Part shown: piece after piece, positions 56,165-64,000 of the stretch
Position numbering within the stretch: the stretch's first letter is position 1
How the letters are laid out: the number at the start of each line of letters is the position of its first letter
Origin: Blattamonas nauphoetae
Lineage: Eukaryota > Preaxostyla > Oxymonadida
Length of the DNA: 64,000 nt
Assembly: GCA_033064195.1 (NCBI GenBank)
Contig: JARBJD010000235.1
Location: forward strand, 1-64,000
Direction: 5' to 3'
The notes under the pieces: model-generated
Told to the model about the DNA's origin: nothing
The model's input: only the letters and a program-made list of their open reading frames with translations
Databases searched by the model: none
Program-made: the position numbers and the translations under genes

Positions 56165-57459
56165 CCCTCGGACAGATGAAAGTGGGAAGAATGGATTGAT
56201 CAACTTGGAGATGGTGTTCCAAGTGTGCAGTCTTCGTTGATTCCTGATTCTACTCGTCTCATCAGATTCAATCGGCTTCGTTCCAAGAAAGGGAACACTC
56301 ATCCTTTGTATTCCATCAACAGAACAAAGAGAGAAGCAGATTCCACTTGCTGCTGCAAAGGGTTCAGGAAACCGAGTGGTGTTGGAGGTGGACATGGACG
56401 CGAGGCCTCGCACAGCTGTGTTCATCATCAACGGAAATGTACCTCTCACGTTTGTGTCTGGTCTCCCTCCCTCGATCAAAATTGGAGTATACCTTTCGTA
56501 ATTCTCATTTTGATTCTTTTCAGTTGTCGATGAAGAACGAGGGAGTGTCAGTTCGTTTTGATGGAATGCATCGTCTGAAGCAAGCAACACCACTGCGACG
56601 AGTGAACGAGATCAAATGGAATCTTGACGATTTGAGAGACAGTGAGGACATGTACATGAACGGATTGCGAGCCAATGTTCTGACCGTGGAGACGCAAATG
56701 CCGTCGCTCGTCTTCACCGACCCTTCACACTTCAGAGTGGAAGACAACATAATCACTTCAACTAGTCTGGCCAGAACAGAACAGGACGGACGAATCAAAC
56801 CCACGTGGAGCTCTTTCTTCCTCTCAGAACCGATTTCAGAAGGAATTGTGGCCATCTCGTTCACCAGTCTCTCAATGGACAATAGCTGGCCTTGTCCGAC
56901 CCACTTCGGTCTGATTGATGGGACGACACCGATACCCGAAACTGGACAGAGACTCGGAGAAGTCGAAAGTCTGTGTCCTCTTCGATTTGGTTCAATTTTT
57001 TCTCCCCTCGTTCTTGTCACATTCCTCTCATCTATTCTTCTCATCCGATGTCAGACTCGATAGCTTTCTCATCAGAAGGTGACACATACTCCTTCTCATT
57101 CGAGAATCAAAATAAGAGCATTCTTGTCCCCTCTCTCGAGAGCTGCATACCTGTCATCGTCGAAATTAACATGGATTCGAATCCTCACACTGCCCAGTTT
57201 TTTGCCTCCGGAGCATCGAGACATGTTGTTGTTATCGGTCTTCCTGAATCCGTTCGATTTGGAGTGTGTTTTTCTTCTACTTCCCTCATTCGTCCCTTCC
57301 ATTCTCCACTGTTCTCCTCCTTCATTCATCCACCTTCACTTTTCTCTCGTCTCCTTCTCAGTTTTCAGCAAATGGCCTCGGAATGCAAGTTCGGTTTGAC
57401 AGAATTACCCATCTCAACAGAGGAAGCCCCTTCACAGATCAGATGAAAGTGGTTGAATG

Positions 57460-57780
57460 GCCAACTTCCGACTCACTCCAAGCGAAAGTTGTGGATGAGG
57501 AGTCGGTTGGGAATGAAAACAACGATCAGCCATCGAAATACAATCCCAATGAAGCGGAAGCAAAGAGAATTGATGATGGAGAAGATGTGAAAGATTCGAA
57601 TGAAGACGATGAACACTCTTCTGAACTGATGGTGGAGAAAGAGAAAGACGAAGAAGAATCCGATGGAGCAACGGAAGACGACACTGATGAAGAGAAGAGT
57701 CTCTCCGAAAATGATGATGTCGACGAAGATCACGGAACAGATGTCGACGAGAAGAAAAGACAACTCCCAACGATGAAGCT
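57460..57780 (+). other. Acidic low-complexity insert in SPRY module 2
   Basis: About 100 residues rich in Asp, Glu and Ser (EEESDGATEDDTDEEKSLSE) lie between VKVVEW and LPELLFTDNSHF, where the other modules have only 30-40 residues. Likely disordered. Confidence 0.7.
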
Positions 57781-58734
57781 GCCTGAACTGCTGTTCACAG
57801 ACAATTCTCATTTCATCATCCGAAATAACATCATCACTCGGACAGAGAAAGGGACTGACAAGAAAGGACGAACCAGACCGAGCACTGTTCTGTTTTCGGA
57901 GCCAATCACGAAAGGTGTTGTTTCTGTCACTTTTGTTGTGCTGACACTCTCAAGGTCAATTGGTCTGTCTCTTCTCTCTCATCCTTTTCTGTAGACAAGA
58001 AAGGATTCATCAATTTGGGTCTACTCGATTCTTCTCTTCCTGTTCCTCATCTTGGACGTGTTTTGGGAGAAAACGTGAAACGTGTGTTGTTCATTCGATG
58101 ATCTCCATCTCTTCTCTCTCTACATCCCAAGACTCAATTGGTTTCACAGCGATTCTGGGAAAGCTCCATGTTTACAGTCGATCAAAACTGGAAAAAGATT
58201 TTCGTTATTCTTGGATGTACAACAAAACTCGCATCGTGATGGAAGTGAACATGGACTCTACTCCACGCACAGTCCAATTCTTCATCAACGGAAAGGCCGG
58301 GAAATGTTATGTGAGTGGGATTCCTGAATCCGTGAGAATTGGCGTTTGTCATTCTTCTTTTCGATTCTCGCTCATTCAGTTCTCTGCTGATGTGATGGGA
58401 ACCTCACTCCAGAACACAAACATCATCCACTCTACTCAACCGACTCCGATCACAGACAAAAGGAAAGAGATCAAATGGACTGACACGAATGAATCTTTAG
58501 AAGAAAGAAAAACCTTCAGATACAAACCGATTCGGAGAGAAGCAGAAGGATCGATGCCTGCTCTCCTCTCCCGAAATCCCGAACACTTCAAAATCGAGGG
58601 AAATGTGATCACTCGCACGACTTTCGACTACGATGGACGCAATTCACCATGAAGCACCGTGATGTTGGATGGAGTAGTTGAGAAGATGATCAAGTCTGTC
58701 ACGGTTACCATCCTCGCTCTTCCTCAAACTGAAT

Positions 58735-58764
58735 GTTTTCTCCTCTTTTTGTGATTTTGTTCAG
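58735..58764 (+). other. Probable 30-nt intron
   Basis: GTTTTC...TTCAG, 30 nt. Splicing gives PQTEYSCGVVMVGCLNGK, matching the minus-strand paralog (PETENSIGVVMIGC) across its own intron at the same site. Confidence 0.65.
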
Positions 58765-59857
58765 ATTCGTGTGGAGTTGTAATGGTTGGCTGCCTCAATG
58801 GAAAAACATATATTCCCAAAAGTCCGAAAGGACTCGGAATTGGTAAAGAATGTCTGCTGTTGTTCGTCTTGATGATCTCACACTGTCGTCCCTTGTGTAT
58901 TTGCTATCGTGCCTTTCAGTTTCCTGTGGTCTCTGCTCCTCTGATGGAATGATCCACCGGTGGGGATTGAACAAGACGAACTCCAAACCCTGTCACTCTC
59001 CCCTCCACGTTGGGGACCGACTGGTGATGGAGGTGGACACTCAATCGACACCAGACATCATTCGCTTCTTTGTGAATGGGAAGGATGGAGAGAACATCAT
59101 TTTGAAATTTTCTTATCAACAGATCTCTCTAGCTGGACCAGGTACTTCGGTTCGAATTGATGCCGTTCCAGGACCAGACGAGCCACAACAAGATCTCGCC
59201 TCCCTCGCCAACATTTCTCTAACCAAATCGAAAAGACTCACTTCACAGTTCGATCTTATTGTGGAGAGCCCATTCACAGGTGACCAGTTCACTTTGCGTG
59301 TCCACCCACAACACAACATCCTCCAAATCAAGCAACTCCTCGTTCCTCTCTTGAAACTCTCGATCAAAGACATCACTCTCATGTTTGAAGCTGATGAACT
59401 GGATGATTCCACCTCTTTGTCAGAAATCGATTTTTGTGGCAATCACACCCTGATTGCTTTCATCAACAAACCGGACGACACCATCACAAACAATTCAACA
59501 ACCCAATCGAACATGTGGGTTCTTCCCCAACCGCCACCGAAAGAGGGCGATATCCAACATTCCTCAAAGACCAACAAATCGCCAAGTCAAGCAAAGCATA
59601 GTTGGGGGACATGCCCTTTGACTGGAAAGGAAATCGAGAAGCCCGGATGGGTGGAGGGGATGGAAGATGAAGTTTTTGATTTCGATGCTCTGACAGACTT
59701 TGTGAAGGAGAACGGAATGCACCCAACGACTTTTGAGCCGATTGAACTCCACCAAATCCGCCAGCCACTCACAGATTCTGTCAACCCGTCGACATCAGTC
59801 GTTCTCGGCAACACCGAAGGGTCGGAGGAAGGCAGTGTTCCTGTCATTCTTATTTGA

Positions 59858-60390
59858 AGTATCATCACATTCCCAGTGTGAATAGTGTTCGTTATGTTCT
59901 CTCCATTCACTCCACCATTGTTTTCTCGGCATACATTCGGTATGTATGTCAAGATTCGGTATGTATGTCATGCCCATCTGACGCAACATCACTATCACAT
60001 TTTACAACAGCCATAGATGCAAAATGAAGAAAGGGCATCAATACATACCATCACGGGGAGAAGAGTCGGAATGATATATTGGTGGAATGTTATCGATCAT
60101 TCGGATTCATTTTTGTGTCTTTCAATATCATGTGCTCAATCTGCTTTTTATGAGGATGTATTGTAATTAATCATGTTCAGAGGTGCTTCCATGAGATAAT
60201 ATTGAGAAATTGAAATGAAGTTGCCGATACTAGGAGAACAAAGGGACGATCTTTGACTTTGGTGGATCGAGGTGCTGATGCTCTATTTCGAGTGGAGACG
60301 GCTTCAAATGGTTATAAGAGATTCAGATAGTTGGAATATATCGGAATATCGATCATAAATCGTTTGTGTGTGACACACCCGAATGCGTGA
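59858..60390. other. Intergenic
   Basis: Only a 17-nt direct repeat (ATTCGGTATGTATGTCA at 59935-59951 and 59954-59970) and the left hAT target copy (60383-60390) stand out. Confidence 0.6.
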
Positions 60391-61291
60391 CAGGGGTTTT
60401 GGAACCGGAGGCCAGCCTTAAATAAATTAATATGGTAAACGAGATATCTCATTTTGAAATGGAAAGAAGCAAAAAACCGTAAAAGTGAAGAGAAAATAGT
60501 GATTACTCAATTGTCTAGTTTTGGAGTCCGTTTTAGCTTCCAGTGCAAATGTCACCCAGATTGCTGTAGATTGTATTCACATCGGACTATTCGGAAAATG
60601 TGGCGATTTTTCATCAAACAGTGGAGATTTTCTGCCGGTAATGTGCTTGGATATAGAATTATTGCCAGTTTTTTTCAAAGTGCAGACAGATGTAATAGGT
60701 CCTATTTTGACGGAAGAAATAGAATCAAGAACGAGTATATGTTTCAAAATGGGATATTTGGTGATTTTGTCCTTTTCCATGACTAGATCCGACCATCTGA
60801 TTGAGATGACGACATTCCGAGATGGCTATCGATGATATTCCAAGTAAAAATCCAAATTTCTGTTTCAATGTCTTCCAGAAAACTTCAGTTCGGCTGCCAA
60901 AGTCGAATATCACTTCTGTGTCCCTGCTCAACAAACACTCGTTCGAGAGTGTTGATCGCTGAGGATTTCATTGACAACGGAGAAAGTTTATGGAAATGGA
61001 GGAAAAACAATGGTAGAGGTGGAGAGTTGAATATTGAATCTGATGGTTGTTTTTCCAGTTCACACTTTAAAAAATGAAGAAAATGAGCAAAAACGATCAG
61101 CTCCGCATTTGCTCAATAAGAGGTTTTCAACCTTCTCCGTGATTTTCTCGCCATTTCTCCGTATTCTCTTTTGGTGTTTTTTTTATTTTCAAAAAAGAAT
61201 CACCCAGAGCGTCAGAGTGGCGAAAAGTGAACTTTCTCTGCCTCCACCAACAGTGTATTACCCATAAATTCCTCCGGTTCCAAAACCCCTG
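60391..61291. mobile_element. 901-bp hAT-type MITE
   Basis: Perfect inverted ends CAGGGGTTTTGGAACCGGAG and an exact 8-bp duplication ATGCGTGA at 60383-60390 and 61292-61299, the classic hAT signature. No transposase; internal frames are short. Confidence 0.92.
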
Positions 61292-61316
61292 ATGCGTGAA
61301 GATCCCATCTCATTTT

Positions 61317-64000
61317 TCACACTTCATCGGCATTCATCTGCTTTCTATCACCTCCCCACAATAAAATGTATTGTGAAACGATGAATAAGTATGAAATTTG
61401 ATCGAATTGGCACCAATATGGGACATTCAGTTGAGGAACGAGCAGTTGCTTGATTTTGAGGATGATATCCTGTGGGTGAACGTTCAAAGTGAATCTTTCA
61501 CCTGTTAATGCGTTGAGCACCTCCAAATCGAACTCTTCATCATTGTCCTCATGATTCGTGGTTGGAAATTGGTCGTCCAGTTCTCTGATGAAAGCAATCA
61601 GGGAGAAATTGTCGTTAAAGCTGATTTCTGACAAAGTCGTGGAATCACTCAGTTTATCAGTTTTGTGGAAGAGAGAGATACCTCTGATCGAGACACTCAT
61701 GTAAGAAACGAGAGTGCGTTTGATTTGGAGGATGGTTTTTTGTGAGTGGACGTTTAAATTGTACTGATCACCAGTGTGTACGCTCATCACCATCAGCTTG
61801 AACTTGTCATTGATGATCTTTTTCGATGGTGATGAAGTCGACGGTTGTTTTTCATGGTCGTCATCATGATTTGTACCTGTGATTGTGTCTCCAGGTTCGT
61901 GAATGAAAATGATAATGTTGTGATCGCTATCACAGTAACTTTCTGATAAAGTTTTTGAATTATCTCTCAGTTCACCAGTCTCGTGGAGGAGAGAGATGTC
62001 TTCGATTGATCCACCAACGTGGAGAACAAGGGCTTCTTTGATTTGGAGGATGGTGTTTTGTGGGTGGACATGCAAAGTGAACTCGTCACCATCGAGTGTG
62101 GTCTTCACTTTCAGATCGAACTCATCGCTGTTGGTTTCCGTCGATTGATGTGTTGTTAATGAGAGTTTTTTTGTGGTTCTTTTTTGAAATGGGACCGTGA
62201 GAGCGTTGTTAGATTCGTTGATGAACGCAATCAGGGTGGGATTGCCATTGAAGTCGATTTTTGACAGAATTGTGGAGTCACTCTGGTCGTCAGCGTCCAA
62301 CATGAGAGAGATGTTGTCAATCGATCGACTCAAGCGAGGAACGAGGCTTTGCTTGATTTGGCGGATGGTGTTATATGGGTGGACACGCAAAGTGAGCATG
62401 TCACCAGTGGTTGCGCACTTCAACATCAGATCGAAGACATCATCGCTGGTTTCCTTCGGTGGTAATGCAGTCAACGGTTGGTCTTCAGTGTTGTGATCTT
62501 GAACCGTGTCTGTTGTTGAGTCGACCGGTCCGTTGTCGAAAGCAATCAGAGCATAACGGTCATCAAAGGCGAGTTCTGACAAAGTTGTGGAATCATCCAG
62601 TGTATCTGCCTCGAACATGAGCTCGATGTCTTCGATCGATCCACTCACTTTATGAACGAGCAGTTGCTTGATTTGAAGGATGGTGTTGTTTGGGTAGACA
62701 CGTAAAGTGTAATTCTTACCAGATGATGCGTTCATCACCATCAGCTCGAAGTGTGGATCCACGTCGATGATGATTGGAGATGATTTGTCGAGTTCTGTGA
62801 CAGCATCAATTCGGATCGAGGTTCCAAGTCCAGCGAGAGAGAACTGAATGAGAAGACATCAAAAATGATGATGACGATGATGATGAGAGAATCAGAAGGA
62901 GCAGACTCCGATCATGTATTCCGCTGAAGAACCAGAAAAGTCTGTCTCTCCAGCTTTCCCATTCACTAAGAAGCGAGAGATATCAGGTGTTGATTGAGTG
63001 TTCACCTCCAACACGACCTGATCTCCAACTTGGAGGGGAGAGTGGTTGGGTTTGGAGTTCATCTCCCGTTCCGAGTCATACAAGTACCCATCAGATGAGC
63101 AGAGAGCAAACGAAGCTGAAGAGAGAGAGAGCGCGCGCAAAGGGATGATGGAGGATTGGTTGTGAGACGGTTGAGGGAAACAATTACAGACTTTTCTTCC
63201 CGATTCCGAGTCCTTTTGGACTTTTAGGAATATGTCGTCCATTCGAGAGACAGCCAATCATGACAACTCCAATCGAATCTGAAGGGAATCACAAAAAGAG
63301 CAACACACTTTCAGTTTCAGGAAGGGCAAGGATGGTGACAGTGACAGACTTGATAGCTTTCTCGACCACTCCGTCCAACATCACTGTGCTGAATGGCGAT
63401 GTGAGTTCACTGGAGCCGAGAGCAGTGTGAGTGATCACATTTCCTTCTATCTGTAAGTGTTCGGGATTTCGGGAGAGGAGGGCGGGCATCGATCCTTCTG
63501 CTGGTCTCCGACTCGTGTTGGAAGGGATGTCATTTCTTTCCTTCAGCGACTGTTTGGTGTCAGACCATTTGATCTCTTTCATCTTGTTAGCGATCGGAGT
63601 CGCTTGGGTGGAGTGGATGATGCTTGCGATTTGGAGTGAGGTTCCCATCACATCAGCAGAGAACTGAACGAGTGAGGAACGAAACGATGAGATGACAAAC
63701 ACCAATTCTCACTGATTCAGGAATCCCACTCACATAACATTGCCCAACCTGTCCGTTGATGAAGAATTGGACAGTGCGTGGAGTCGAGTCCATGTTCACT
63801 TCCATCACGATGCGATTCATCTTCGAAGGATCAGAACAATATTCTTTCAGTTTGATCTTATTGAAAACATGGACATCTCCACTTGTCGAGAGAGCAATGG
63901 AATCTGAAGATGAAGAGTGAGAAGGGATGACGATCATCGAAGGGAACAGTCAACCTTTCACATCCTTTCCCAAGACAAGTCCGAGTCGAGGCACCGTGGC
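61317..64000 (-). CDS. SPRY-repeat protein with five tandem ubiquitin-like domains (partial)
   Basis: The N-terminal exons lie beyond the window. Visible in order: end of a SPRY exon (VPRLGLVLGKDV), an exon with SIALSTSGDVHVF and EVNMDSTPRTVQFFINGQ, FSADVMGTSLQ to PETE, SIGVVMIGC to GLGIG, LCSSDGYLY to MIG, then the last exon 62843-61317. That exon holds five beta-grasp repeats spaced about 104 residues (FELMVMN..., FDLMLKC..., FDLKVKT..., FKLMVMS..., FDLEVLN...), each with TLRVHPxNTILQIKQxLV and LSEIxFxxxxxLIAFI blocks. The fifth stops half-way (LLVPQLNV) and runs into unrelated sequence to a TGA at 61317. The usual GT after GLGIG is GA, so that splice site may have moved. Unlike the convergent + gene it has no U-box-like end. 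Confidence 0.7.

Larger units (their letters stand above)
56266..59857 (+). pseudogene. SPRY-repeat / ubiquitin-like / U-box-like protein, damaged
   Basis: Repeated SPRY-type modules: SIGFVPRKG, EVDMDARPRTAVFIINGN and VSGLPPSIKIG, later EVNMDSTPRTVQFFINGK and YVSGIPESVRIG. Exons join in phase across introns 56487-56523, 56969-57054, 57264-57361, 58082-58131, 58344-58379 and 58735-58764. The last exon (about 58929-59857) ends a SPRY module, then a ubiquitin-like domain (59246-59467; QFTLRVHPQHNILQIKQLL, LMFEADELDDSTSLSEI) and a U-box-like domain (59606-59764; CPLTGKEIEKPG, FDFDALTDFVKENGMHPTT). This suggests an E3 ubiquitin ligase with SPRY substrate recognition. An in-frame TGA at 58650 (paralog reads Phe) and an out-of-phase junction near 57955 argue for damage. 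The 5' end is cut off where the receptor duplicate abuts, at about 56200. Confidence 0.65.

Overview
This looks like nuclear DNA of a protist with compact genes. Introns are short GT-AG types (about 30 to 100 nt, several verifiable by domain continuity), all clear intact genes use standard stops, and the gene content is dominated by lineage-type paralog families: secreted right-handed beta-helix proteins, SPRY-repeat proteins and large helical-repeat proteins. Together this resembles an oxymonad (Preaxostyla), for example Blattamonas. That assignment is inference from memory of such proteomes, not a search result.

Layout. 1-3640 (+): decayed DOCK-family exchange factor. 3870-6715 (+): decayed beta-helix surface protein split by a 476-bp MITE, followed by a short minisatellite. 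6716-10100: no gene recognised, but a second copy of the same MITE. 10101-10973: proline-rich hypothetical. 12234-13013 (-): helical-repeat protein. 13390-15837 (-): broken beta-helix membrane protein. 15884-36920 (+): head-to-tail array of seven copies of a ~928-residue helical family with no name I recognise; four are open and three broken, with clear signs of gene conversion. 37553-43024 (-): intact 1823-residue beta-helix receptor with a transmembrane segment and a kinase C-lobe remnant. 43714-53178 (-): a broken paralog with extra beta-sandwich repeats, three inserted DNA transposons (one a pogo-like element with its transposase) and an internal deletion. 53237-56164 (-): a third, truncated paralog carrying a 991-bp fold-back element. 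56266-59857 (+): SPRY repeats followed by a ubiquitin-like domain and a U-box-like domain. 60391-61291: hAT-type MITE with perfect 8-bp target duplication. 61317-64000 (-): a second SPRY gene with five tandem ubiquitin-like domains, running off the window.

Functional reading. The window is a block of rapidly duplicating accessory families: surface beta-helix receptors (probably contact or signalling), cytosolic helical-repeat proteins of unknown role, and SPRY proteins that appear fused to ubiquitin machinery. Six non-autonomous or dead DNA transposons and short-homology deletions explain most gene breakage. The strongest candidates for something undescribed are the helical-repeat array and the SPRY/ubiquitin-like/U-box architecture.
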